From the NCBI RefSeq assembly GCF_001436305.1, contig NZ_AZFO01000008.1:1-64000 (forward strand): a stretch of 64,000 bases of DNA, in the 5' to 3' direction. The notes beneath the pieces were generated by a model. The model ran no database searches, was not told the DNA's origin, and saw only the letters and a program-made list of their open reading frames with translations. This document shows positions 18,841-27,182 of the stretch, piece after piece; within the stretch, counting starts at the first letter, position 1, and each line of letters starts with the position of its first letter. Source of the DNA: Lactobacillus ultunensis DSM 16047 (GTDB taxonomy: Bacteria > Bacillota > Bacilli > Lactobacillales > Lactobacillaceae). The position numbers and the translations under genes were made by a program.

Positions 18841-19971
18841 TTAATAAGTTCTAACTGGAGTAATCAATTGCACAAATTCAACATTGTCTTTATCAGGATT
18901 AATAATGAATGGACGAAGTGGTTTAGTAAAGTCCATGATTACAGAATCAGTAACTGAAGCTCGAAGTGCATCGCGCATGTAGTCAGGGTTGAATGAAATT
19001 TCCAAATTATTTCCTTCTAGATTTCTAAAGCTTACATCTTCCTCAACATTACCAATTTCAGCTGACTTACCTGACAATTTAGCAGTTTGTTTTTCCACAT
19101 CTAAAGTCAAAGTTACGACATTATTGCGACCTGCATGTGTTAACAAACTTGCACGCTCGAGCGCACTTGATAATTCGGGAATATCAAATTCAATACTGGT
19201 TGTTTTTTCAGTTGGAATCAAACGATCAGTATCTGGATAGTTGCCGTCAAGTAAACGTGAGTAAAATGAAAGATTGCCAATAATGAACAAAGCTTGATTG
19301 TCGCCGGGACAAACTTTTACTTCTGGATCAGTTTCACCGATAATTCTAGCTAATTCTTGTAAACTTTTACCAGGAATAATTAAATCTGTTTCTGCTTGAG
19401 GTCCGTTTTCTAAAGCAATTGTTCTTTGTGATAAACGGTGTGAATCAGTTGCAACTGCTTTAATACTATCTGGTTTAAAGAAGAAACGTACACCAGTTAA
19501 AATCGCACGAGTTTGATCATTAGAAGTGGCAAATTGTGTTTCATTAATGATTTCACGGAAAGTTTTACCAGAAATTGTGAATGATGTAGCATCAGGTATT
19601 TCTGGTAGACGTGGATAATTATTCGCATCTAAGCCATTAATTGTAAATTCACTATTTTCAGATACGATTTGTGTTTGAAAACTTTCTTTGACTTCGAAAG
19701 AGAAATCTTTGCCTGGTAATTTTTTAACAATTTCACTAAAGAAACGAGCAGGTAACACAATAGAACCTGTTGATTCTACATTCAAGTCTTCATTTACTGG
19801 TATTTTGATTTCAATGGAAATATCAGTATCACTACCTGTTAAGGTTAATTCATCTTCAGTTAAATCTAACTTGATGCCACTAAGAATTGGAATAGTAGCT
19901 CTTGATGAAATGGCCCGCATTACATTGTTCAAGTTCTCTATAAACAGGTTACGGTTGATTGTAAATTTCAT
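18841..19971 (-). CDS. dnaN: DNA polymerase III beta sliding clamp
   Basis: A 376-residue beta clamp that tethers polymerase to DNA, with three clamp domains; it begins MKFTINRNLFIENLNNVMRA (abridged) and ends with the typical QLITPVRTY. Two ATGs six bases apart exist; the second (19971) is chosen because AGGAGG abuts the first and is spaced 6 bases from the second. It lies 176 bases downstream of dnaA with its own AT-rich leader (TATAAT near 20006). Confidence 0.97.
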   Translation of the reverse strand: MKFTINRNLFIENLNNVMRAISSRATIPILSGIKLDLTEDELTLTGSDTDISIEIKIPVNEDLNVESTGSIVLPARFFSEIVKKLPGKDFSFEVKESFQTQIVSENSEFTINGLDANNYPRLPEIPDATSFTISGKTFREIINETQFATSNDQTRAILTGVRFFFKPDSIKAVATDSHRLSQRTIALENGPQAETDLIIPGKSLQELARIIGETDPEVKVCPGDNQALFIIGNLSFYSRLLDGNYPDTDRLIPTEKTTSIEFDIPELSSALERASLLTHAGRNNVVTLTLDVEKQTAKLSGKSAEIGNVEEDVSFRNLEGNNLEISFNPDYMRDALRASVTDSVIMDFTKPLRPFIINPDKDNVEFVQLITPVRTY

Positions 19972-20120
19972 TTTCATCCTCCTGAGATTGCTGAATTTTA
20001 TTATTTATATTAATTATATATTTAATTAGTAGTAGTAGGGCCTGTGATTTTTGTTGAAAACTCATAAGAAGCCCTAAAATAACGGAATTGTAACGGTTAA
20101 AAAAGATGTGTAAAAACTAT

Positions 20121-20145
20121 AAAGTTATCCACAGTGGATAACTTT
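20121..20145. promoter_or_regulatory. Palindromic DnaA-box pair after dnaA
   Basis: A perfect 25-bp palindrome: AAAGTTATCCAC, central A, GTGGATAACTTT. It holds a consensus DnaA box TTATCCACA (20125-20133) and an opposed TTATCCACT (20133-20141). It lies 2 bases past the dnaA stop, in the dnaN leader. It could bind DnaA for dnaN control or act as a second oriC cluster; as RNA it would be a strong hairpin. Confidence 0.7.
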
Positions 20146-20147
20146 AA

Positions 20148-21515
20148 CTAATGTTCTAGCATCTGTTTCAAATCAAAAACTGCAGTTTTAATATCAGCAT
20201 CAGTTTTCATTTGCTTGTCAATTTTATCATATGCATGCATTACAGTTGTGTGATCTTTCCCACCAAATTCCTGTCCAATTTTAGGCAAACTAGCATCTGT
20301 CAATTCACGTGAAAGATACATTGCAATTTGCCGTGGTACTACAATCTGCCGTACTCGCTTTTTACCTTTTAATTCAGCAGTTGAAGTTTGGAAGTAATTT
20401 GCGACTACTTCTTGAATTTTGGATATTTGTAGTCCACGATTTTTTTGGACAAGTTTAAGATCGACTAAGGCTTCTCGAGCCAAGTTAACATTGATATCCG
20501 CTTTCTCAATTGTGGCATAAGCTTGCACTTTAACCAAAGCTCCTTCAAGTTCTCTAATATTAGTGTCTACTTGGGAAGCAATGTAATCGAGTGTATCATC
20601 ATCAATTGTTAAGCCCTCTGCTTCTGCTTTTCTGCGTAGAATTGCAATTCGTGTTTCAAGATCAGGTGGAGTAATTTCAACTTGCAACCCCCAAGTGAAT
20701 CGAGAAACCAATCTCTCTGATAAATCGGGTATTTCAGTTGGAAGTCGGTCACTGGTCATTACAATTTGCTTTTGATCATTATAAAGTGTTTCAAAAGTAT
20801 GGAAGAATTCTTCTTGAATTCCTTCTTTTTTAGTGAAGAATTGAATATCATCAACTAATAGCAGGTCACAAGTTCTGTATTTTTCGCGGAATTGGTCCTG
20901 CGTTTTATTTTTTATAGAGTTAATAAAATCGTTGACGAAAGTTTCGCTCTGTATATAAACTGCTTTAGCATTAGGTCTTTCGACTAACATTTGATGACCG
21001 ATAGCTTGCATCAAGTGTGTTTTTCCCAGGCCGACTCCACCAAAGATAAATAAAGGATTGTAAAAACTTCCGGGACTATCAGCAACTGCTAAAGCAGCAC
21101 CCGCAGCCAGTTTATTTCCTTCACCTTGAACAAAATTATCGAAAGTATATTTTTCGTTTAATTTCAGATCTTTAGTGAATTCTTTTTGCTCCCTTTTCTC
21201 TTGTCGAATTCGTATATCATGTTGTGGCTCTGGGGTAACTATTCTTTCTGGACTGTCATCAGTTTCACTTATCTGAAATACAGGTAGGATTTCAATGCCC
21301 GCGTATCCATACGCTGATTGAATTAATTGTGAAGAAAGATTTTTTTCCCAATAACCTTTTGCAACAGGATTTTGAACAAGAATTTTTAATTCATGCGTTT
21401 TTTTATTGTAAGAAATAGGCTTAGTGTTTTTAAACCATGCATTATAGGCAACTTCATTAAAACGAGCACGCATTTCATCGTTAAATTGCTGCCAAAATTT
21501 TTCAATGTCGAACAA
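20148..21515 (-). CDS. dnaA: Chromosomal replication initiator DnaA
   Basis: A 455-residue DnaA. Domain I (about 1-85) starts FDIEKFWQQFNDEMR; a short charged linker precedes domain III with Walker A GGVGLGKTHL, Walker B LLLVDDIQFF and sensor motifs; domain IV ends with the DNA-binding signature GQEFGGKDHTTVMHAYDKI (abridged). Start choice: GGAGG lies 8 bases before a TTG at 21515, giving a protein beginning M-F-D-I-E. The longer reading from an ATG at 21530 would put GGAGG inside codons 2-3 and has no ribosome site. The -35 of the likely promoter (TGGAAA, 21571-21576; -10 TAAAAT, 21548-21553) overlaps a DnaA box, implying autoregulation. Confidence 0.97.
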   Translation of the reverse strand: MFDIEKFWQQFNDEMRARFNEVAYNAWFKNTKPISYNKKTHELKILVQNPVAKGYWEKNLSSQLIQSAYGYAGIEILPVFQISETDDSPERIVTPEPQHDIRIRQEKREQKEFTKDLKLNEKYTFDNFVQGEGNKLAAGAALAVADSPGSFYNPLFIFGGVGLGKTHLMQAIGHQMLVERPNAKAVYIQSETFVNDFINSIKNKTQDQFREKYRTCDLLLVDDIQFFTKKEGIQEEFFHTFETLYNDQKQIVMTSDRLPTEIPDLSERLVSRFTWGLQVEITPPDLETRIAILRRKAEAEGLTIDDDTLDYIASQVDTNIRELEGALVKVQAYATIEKADINVNLAREALVDLKLVQKNRGLQISKIQEVVANYFQTSTAELKGKKRVRQIVVPRQIAMYLSRELTDASLPKIGQEFGGKDHTTVMHAYDKIDKQMKTDADIKTAVFDLKQMLEH

Positions 21516-21569
21516 TGTGTATTCCTCCATTGGTAAAAAGCAATTTTATTTTAGCATGTCATAGATAAG

Positions 21570-21890
21570 TTTTCCACAGGGCAAAAAGAAATAAACAGTA
21601 TTAACAAGCTGTGGATATTTTGTAATGCAATATGCACATTTTGACATGACAAAGGCAAAGCTGTTAGTTTATGCACAGCTGCTATGTGGATTACAGATGC
21701 TATTCTATCAGTAATTGATTGAAAATTCCATATGCGTTATCCACATGGTGTGAATTAAGTTTTTAACACCGTGTGAGTTGTGGAAAACAATGAGAATTAA
21801 TCTGTGAATTTATTTTTATAACCAAGCAAAAAATATTTTATCCACATTCATTTTTTCGCTTTTTGAAAAAAGTAGACGAAAGTATGCACA
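21570..21890. other. oriC: Chromosomal origin of replication (oriC)
   Basis: The gap between divergent dnaA and rpmH carries boxes matching TTWTNCACA at 21570-21578 (+), 21669-21677 (+), 21737-21745 (+), 21779-21787 (-) and 21838-21846 (+). One-mismatch boxes are at 21610-21618 (-), 21630-21638 (+), 21685-21693 (-) and 21882-21890 (+). An A/T-only stretch at about 21806-21840 beside the 21838 box is the likely unwinding element. Genes on both sides are transcribed away from here, as expected for leading strands diverging from the origin. Confidence 0.92.
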
Positions 21891-21909
21891 GCCTTTTTTT
21901 AATAAAGAC

Positions 21910-21938
21910 TTGGTTTTTATTGTTATTCGTGCTATCCT
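21910..21938 (+). promoter_or_regulatory. rpmH promoter
   Basis: -35 TTGGTT (21910-21915), 17-bp spacer with extended TGC, -10 TATCCT (21933-21938). It lies downstream of the last DnaA box. Confidence 0.6.
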
Positions 21939-21988
21939 TAATAAGAAATTGTGCAGTTGGCACAAAAAATATGGAGGTGCAGTTTATA

Positions 21989-22129
21989 ATGACAACTAAG
22001 AGAACTTACCAACCTAAGAAGCGTCACCGTTCACGTGTTCACGGTTTTATGAAGCGCATGAGCACATCAAATGGCCGTAAGGTTTTAGCAAGACGCCGTG
22101 CAAAAGGTAGAAAAGTCTTATCTGCTTAA
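21989..22129 (+). CDS. rpmH: 50S ribosomal protein L34
   Basis: A 46-residue, very basic L34: [19 protein letters not shown] and [18 protein letters not shown]. The ATG at 21989 follows GGAGGTG (21973-21979); an upstream in-frame start would add an unrelated hydrophobic leader lacking a ribosome site. Canonical first gene right of oriC. Confidence 0.97.
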   Translation: MTTKRTYQPKKRHRSRVHGFMKRMSTSNGRKVLARRRAKGRKVLSA

Positions 22130-22154
22130 ACCACTGAATCCCAGTGGTTTTTTT
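22129..22154 (+). terminator. rpmH terminator
   Basis: AACCACTG/CAGTGGTT stem, 5-base loop, run of T. Weak enough that read-through into rnpA is likely. Confidence 0.8.
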
Positions 22155-22180
22155 AGTCTACTAGAGTGGAATGAAACGTT

Positions 22181-22549
22181 TTGAGAAAGTCTTATCGAGT
22201 AAAATCTGAAAAAGATTTCCAGCAAGTTTTCGAATCTGGCGACTCAGTCGCTAACCGTGCTTTTGTTATCTATGTAGTAGAGAAAGCAGAAAACAAGCAC
22301 TTTCGTGTAGGTATTTCTGTTGGCAAGAAGGTTGGTCATACGGCTGTCGCACGCAATCGACTCAAGCGTTATATTCGGGCCGTAATTGATGAAGAAAAAT
22401 TGCAGATTAATCCGCATGTTGATTTTTTGATCATTACGCGACCTTATGCTCGCAATTTTGATATGGTCAAAGTACGCAAAAACTTGCTGCATGCATTAGC
22501 TTTGGCTCATATTATTGAAGAAATGCCAGATGAAGTTGAGGAAAAATAG
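22181..22549 (+). CDS. rnpA: Ribonuclease P protein component
   Basis: A 122-residue RnpA that assists the RNase P RNA in tRNA 5' maturation. It starts [16 protein letters not shown] and holds the signature [16 protein letters not shown]. The start is a TTG at 22181 with GAGTGG upstream; the nearby ATG at 22171 is in another frame that stops within 13 codons. Ends one base before the yidC start. Confidence 0.95.
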   Translation: MRKSYRVKSEKDFQQVFESGDSVANRAFVIYVVEKAENKHFRVGISVGKKVGHTAVARNRLKRYIRAVIDEEKLQINPHVDFLIITRPYARNFDMVKVRKNLLHALALAHIIEEMPDEVEEK

Positions 22550-22550
22550 A

Positions 22551-23405
22551 TTGAAAGACATTCTGACTAAGAGAAATGTCAAACGTCTTCTTGTTGTCCT
22601 GGCTGTAGTTACATTGGCTGTTGTATTAACAGGATGTTCGACTCAGGGCGCAAACGGTCATGTGGCACCAATATCACATACAAGTGGTAATTGGTGGGAT
22701 CGTTGGATCGTTTATTACATGTCAGCTTTCATTTTGTGGTTAGCAAATCTAATGAACAATAGTTATGGGTGGGCTATTATTGTCTTTACCATCATTGTTC
22801 GTGTTATCTTGTTGCCTTTGAATGCTATTTCGATTCGAAGCACAACCAAGATGCAAAGCATTCAACCACAAATTAATGAGTTGCGTAAGAAGTATCCAGG
22901 ACGTGACACTGAATCAAGGACATTATTACAACGAGAAACTAACAAGCTTTATAAAGAAGCAGGGGTTAATCCATATACGGGTTGTTTACCTGTGTTAGTT
23001 CAGTTACCTGTTATGTATGCTTTGTATGGTGCGATTTTACGTACCCCACAATTGCAGACTGGGCGCTTTTTATGGATGGACTTAAGCAAGCCTGATCCAT
23101 ACTTTATAATGCCGATTTTGGCAATGGCGTTTACTTTCTTGTCAACACCTGCGTCATCTCAAAATGGAATGACCAAGATAATGACATATGGAATGTCTAT
23201 TATGGTTGGTGTTATGGCTTTACAATTCCAATCAGCCATCACGCTTTATTGGGTTATTTCCAACATGTTCCAGGCTGTTCAGACCTTTATCTTGCAAAAT
23301 CCTATCAAGTATAAGAAAGAGCAAGAAGCTAAGGCTGAAGCTGAACGTGAACGTAAGCGTAAACTAAGAAGAACTTACAAGCGTTTAGGACGCAAAAACA
23401 AATAA
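22551..23405 (+). CDS. yidC: Membrane protein insertase YidC/OxaA
   Basis: A 284-residue lipoprotein-type YidC that inserts proteins into the membrane with or without Sec. Signal region VVTLAVVLTGCST (lipobox LTGC), then five conserved hydrophobic segments including WAIIVFTIIVRVILLPLN with the functional Arg, PVLVQLPVMYALYGAI, and a long basic cytoplasmic tail after residue 255 (ribosome contact). The TTG start at 22551 follows GAGG by 9 bases and directly follows rnpA. Confidence 0.95.
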   Translation: MKDILTKRNVKRLLVVLAVVTLAVVLTGCSTQGANGHVAPISHTSGNWWDRWIVYYMSAFILWLANLMNNSYGWAIIVFTIIVRVILLPLNAISIRSTTKMQSIQPQINELRKKYPGRDTESRTLLQRETNKLYKEAGVNPYTGCLPVLVQLPVMYALYGAILRTPQLQTGRFLWMDLSKPDPYFIMPILAMAFTFLSTPASSQNGMTKIMTYGMSIMVGVMALQFQSAITLYWVISNMFQAVQTFILQNPIKYKKEQEAKAEAERERKRKLRRTYKRLGRKNK

Positions 23406-23475
23406 AAGAATATCAATCTAAAATGATTTTTAGATAAAGTAGTCAAAGTGCTTTATCCATCATGTTTATTCGTGG

Positions 23476-23484
23476 TGGTATAAT
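23476..23484 (+). promoter_or_regulatory. Extended -10 promoter for mnmE-mnmG
   Basis: TGG followed by consensus TATAAT (23479-23484), 32 bases upstream of mnmE; no good -35 is seen. Confidence 0.5.
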
Positions 23485-23515
23485 GCACTTTTTTTATTGA
23501 GAAAAGGAAAAAATT

Positions 23516-24901
23516 ATGGCTCAAACTTTAACAGAATTTGATACGATTGCCGCAATTTCAACTCCAATTGGTGAGGGTGGAATCTCCATTGTGCGAATGT
23601 CTGGAGAAGATGCGGTTAAAATTGCAAATAAGGTTTTTAAAGGTGCAGATTTAAGCAAAGTGCCAACACACACTATCCATTATGGTCATATTATTGATCC
23701 TCATACGGGTAAAACTATTGATGAATCAATGGTTACTGTATTACGTGCACCTAAGACTTTTACTCGCGAAGATATTGTCGAAATCAATTGCCATGGTGGG
23801 ATTGTTGTTACTAATCATATCTTGCAGCTATTATTGAGCAATGGTGCTAGAATGGCAGAGCCTGGTGAATTTACTAAGCGTGCTTTTGTAAATGGACGAA
23901 TTGATTTAACACAAGCAGAAAGCGTGATGGATATTGTTCGTGCTAAAACTGATAAGGCACGTCAAGTTGCGGTACATCAGCTTGCTGGTGGCTTGCTTCA
24001 TAAAATTCGTGCATTGCGACAAGAGATTTTGGATACTCTAGCTAATGTTGAGGTTAATATTGATTATCCAGAATATGATGCAGATCAGGTAACTGCAAAA
24101 CAAATGTCTGATACAGCTACTGACGTGATTAAAAAAATAGATCGTCTCCTTAAAACCGCGCAAGAAGGTAAAATTTTACGTAATGGTTTGGCAACAGCTA
24201 TTGTTGGTCGTCCTAATGTTGGTAAATCGTCTCTGCTTAATTATTTAACTCAAAGTGATAAAGCGATTGTTACCGATGTAGCTGGGACAACGCGTGATAC
24301 GCTTGAAGAATATGTGTCTGTAAAAGGCGTACCTCTGGAGCTAATTGATACTGCTGGGATTCACCACACAGAAGATAAAGTTGAGAAAATAGGAGTTGAA
24401 CGATCCAAAAAAGCCCTTGAACGTGCAGATTTAGTTTTGTTGTTGATTGATGCGAGTCAAGATTTAACAGCTGAAGATAAAGCATTGATTGAAGAAACTA
24501 AGTCAAAGAAGCGGATTATTATTTTGAATAAATCTGATTTAGGACAAAAAATAACAGTTGATCAGATGAAAAAACTAACTGGTAGCGATGTTATTTCAAC
24601 TTCAATCCTTCAAGAAAAGAATCTGGATGATTTGGAAGAAATGATTAACAAATTATTCTTTGCTGGGATTGAAAATTCTAATGATCAAATTATGGTTACA
24701 AATCAACGCCAAGCTTCGCTTTTAACTAAAGCCAAGAAAGAGTTGCAAGATGTAGTTCAGGCTGTAGATAATGGTATTCCTGTTGACATCGCACAGATTG
24801 ACTTTACTGGTGCTTGGGATACACTAGGTGAAATTACTGGTGAAAGCGCACCTGATGAGTTAATTACGCAATTATTCAGTCAATTCTGTTTAGGAAAGTA
24901 G
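23516..24901 (+). CDS. mnmE: tRNA modification GTPase MnmE
   Basis: A 461-residue GTPase which with MnmG adds the carboxymethylaminomethyl group to wobble uridine-34. N-terminal formyl-THF-binding domain ([18 protein letters not shown]), helical domain, inserted G domain with [10 protein letters not shown], switch [15 protein letters not shown] and NKSD, and the catalytic C-terminal FSQFCLGK. It is followed after 8 bases by mnmG, the usual pair. Confidence 0.97.
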   Translation: MAQTLTEFDTIAAISTPIGEGGISIVRMSGEDAVKIANKVFKGADLSKVPTHTIHYGHIIDPHTGKTIDESMVTVLRAPKTFTREDIVEINCHGGIVVTNHILQLLLSNGARMAEPGEFTKRAFVNGRIDLTQAESVMDIVRAKTDKARQVAVHQLAGGLLHKIRALRQEILDTLANVEVNIDYPEYDADQVTAKQMSDTATDVIKKIDRLLKTAQEGKILRNGLATAIVGRPNVGKSSLLNYLTQSDKAIVTDVAGTTRDTLEEYVSVKGVPLELIDTAGIHHTEDKVEKIGVERSKKALERADLVLLLIDASQDLTAEDKALIEETKSKKRIIILNKSDLGQKITVDQMKKLTGSDVISTSILQEKNLDDLEEMINKLFFAGIENSNDQIMVTNQRQASLLTKAKKELQDVVQAVDNGIPVDIAQIDFTGAWDTLGEITGESAPDELITQLFSQFCLGK

Positions 24902-24909
24902 GAGGAAGA

Positions 24910-26808
24910 ATGATTAAGACATATGATTCAAATGAATATGATGTAATCGTTGTAGGGGCAGGACATGCAGGCTGTGAAGCCGCTCTAGCCAGTGCTCATA
25001 TGGGCCAAAAAACATTGCTGGTAACGATTGGATTGGATATGGTAGCCTTTATGCCATGTAACCCATCCGTTGGTGGTCCAGCTAAAGGTACAGTAGTCCG
25101 TGAGATTGATGCATTAGGTGGTCAAATGGGTAAAAATATTGATGCTACCTATATTCAGATGCGGATGCTTAATACTGGTAAAGGTCCGGCTGTACGTGCT
25201 CTTCGTGCACAAGCTGATAAGTGGCAATATCATGAGCATATGAAAGATACCATCGAAAATACTCCTAATTTAACTTTACGTCAGGCAATCGTGGATGAAT
25301 TGGTAGTTGAAGATGGTGTCTGCAAGGGCGTAATTACCAACACTGGTGCCAAGTATCATGCCAAAAGCGTCGTTTTAACTACAGGAACCGCTGCTCGAGG
25401 CAAAATTATCATTGGTGAGCTTACTTATTCTTCAGGTCCTAACAATACGACCCCATCAATTAAGCTGTCAGAGAATTTAGAAAAGCTTGGCTTTAAGTTG
25501 CGTCGCTTTAAGACTGGTACTCCTCCACGTGTTAACGGTAATACAATTGATTATTCCAAGACTGAAGAAGAGCCTGGGGATAAGACTCCGCGGCATTTTT
25601 CATTTGAAAGTAGAGATGCAGATTATTTAAAGCATCAAATCTCTTGTTGGATGACTTACACCAATCCAGTTACTCATGAGATTATTAGAAACAACCTTGA
25701 TCGTGCTCCTATGTTTACTGGGGTAATTAAGGGCGTAGGTCCACGTTATTGTCCTTCAATTGAGGATAAAGTTGTACGTTTTGCAGATAAGAATCGCCAC
25801 CAGATTTTCCTTGAACCAGAAGGGAAGACTACCAAGGAAGTCTATGTTGGGGACTTCTCAACTTCCATGCCTGAAGAAGTGCAATTGAAGATGGTTCACT
25901 CTGTTGCAGGGCTAGAACATGCAGAATTAATGCGTCCTGGCTACGCCATTGAATATGACGTTATTGAGCCTTGGCAATTGAAACATACGCTAGAAACTAA
26001 AAAGCTTAAGCACTTGTTTACGGCTGGTCAAATGAATGGAACTTCCGGTTATGAGGAAGCAGCGGGTCAAGGATTAATCGCTGGGATTAATGCCGCACTT
26101 AGTGCACAAAACAAGCCAGGCTTTACATTAGGGCGTAACGATGCTTATATCGGTGTCTTGATTGATGATTTAGTAACAAAGGGTACTAATGAGCCATATC
26201 GTTTGCTTACTAGCCGTGCTGAATATCGTTTGATTTTACGTACTGATAATGCTGACTTGCGCTTAACTGAATATGGTCATCAACTTGGATTAATTTCCGA
26301 TGAACGTTACAAGAGATTTGAAGAAAAGAAACAAGCTATTAGGGATGCAAAAGAGAGGTTGCATGGGATTACAGTCCATTTGACTGATGAAGTACAAGAA
26401 TTTTTGAAGAGTATTGGTCAAGAACCAATGAAAGCAGGCGTTAAGGCTGACGTCTTCCTGCGTCGTCCAAATGTAACGATCGATGACATTGAACGTCTTA
26501 CTGGGGAAAAGATCAAGGGCGATCGTTACGTTAAAGAACAAGTAGAAATTGGTATTAAATATGCCGGCTATATCAAGAAAGAAGAAACCCGAATTGCTCG
26601 TTTGAAGCGACAAGAGGCTAAAAAGATTCCAGCAGATATTGATTACGAGATGATTGAAGGTTTAGCTACTGAGGCTCGCCAAAAGTTTGAAAAAATTCGT
26701 CCTGAAACTTTAGCTCAGGCAGAACGTATTTCAGGTGTTAACCCAGCTGACTTGGCAATTTTGAGTGTTTATATTCAAAATGGGCGTTACTCTAAGATTA
26801 AAAAGTAA
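24910..26808 (+). CDS. mnmG: tRNA uridine 5-carboxymethylaminomethyl modification enzyme MnmG
   Basis: A 632-residue FAD protein, partner of MnmE. FAD-binding [12 protein letters not shown] at the N-terminus, [13 protein letters not shown] with the catalytic Cys, [11 protein letters not shown] and [16 protein letters not shown], and a helical C-terminal tRNA/MnmE-binding domain. GGAGGAAG ribosome site overlaps the mnmE end. Confidence 0.97.
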   Translation: MIKTYDSNEYDVIVVGAGHAGCEAALASAHMGQKTLLVTIGLDMVAFMPCNPSVGGPAKGTVVREIDALGGQMGKNIDATYIQMRMLNTGKGPAVRALRAQADKWQYHEHMKDTIENTPNLTLRQAIVDELVVEDGVCKGVITNTGAKYHAKSVVLTTGTAARGKIIIGELTYSSGPNNTTPSIKLSENLEKLGFKLRRFKTGTPPRVNGNTIDYSKTEEEPGDKTPRHFSFESRDADYLKHQISCWMTYTNPVTHEIIRNNLDRAPMFTGVIKGVGPRYCPSIEDKVVRFADKNRHQIFLEPEGKTTKEVYVGDFSTSMPEEVQLKMVHSVAGLEHAELMRPGYAIEYDVIEPWQLKHTLETKKLKHLFTAGQMNGTSGYEEAAGQGLIAGINAALSAQNKPGFTLGRNDAYIGVLIDDLVTKGTNEPYRLLTSRAEYRLILRTDNADLRLTEYGHQLGLISDERYKRFEEKKQAIRDAKERLHGITVHLTDEVQEFLKSIGQEPMKAGVKADVFLRRPNVTIDDIERLTGEKIKGDRYVKEQVEIGIKYAGYIKKEETRIARLKRQEAKKIPADIDYEMIEGLATEARQKFEKIRPETLAQAERISGVNPADLAILSVYIQNGRYSKIKK

Positions 26809-26824
26809 TCTAGACTAAATATAG

Positions 26825-26861
26825 AAGACATTATTCAGTTTTAACGAATAATGTCTTTTTT
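26825..26861 (+). terminator. mnmEG terminator
   Basis: 12-bp perfect stem AAGACATTATTC/GAATAATGTCTT with a T-run. Confidence 0.85.
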
Positions 26862-26981
26862 GTTTAGATATAAGATAACCAAAATATATAAGTGCGTATT
26901 AAGAACCTCAATAATTAAAAAATTTTTCTTAAATTTTAGCTATAAGTAAATATAAATATATATAAAATAAACTTATTTTAG

Positions 26982-27145
26982 TATAATAATGTTCATGAAA
27001 TCACAATAGAAAACGCTCTCAATTAGTGATCTATAAGTTCTTATTAATTAGACTTTGTGAAATGGTTATTTTTACAAAAGCGTTTTCATTTGCATAATAA
27101 CGGTACTTTTGGCGTTTTGCAAATGTGAAAAAATGTGCTTTAATA
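26982..27145 (+). promoter_or_regulatory. Pyruvate oxidase control region with two cre-like sites and two candidate promoters
   Basis: The 374-base gap before pyruvate oxidase holds AGAAAACGCTCTCA (27008-27021), matching 13 of 14 positions of the CcpA cre consensus TGWNANCGNTNWCA, and CAAAAGCGTTTTCA (27075-27088), matching 12 of 14. A TATAAT at 26982-26987 would place the first cre just past its start point. The nearer promoter is TTGCAA (27117-27122), 17 bp, TTAATA (27140-27145). Carbon catabolite repression is the likely control. Confidence 0.6.
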
Positions 27146-27182
27146 CATTATGAAAGAAACGAAATTAAGGAGATGCACTTAT

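Noticed and set aside
21863..21988. N-terminally extended L34 reading frame
   Set aside because: The extension is unlike any L34, lies across the rpmH promoter and oriC, and lacks a ribosome site.
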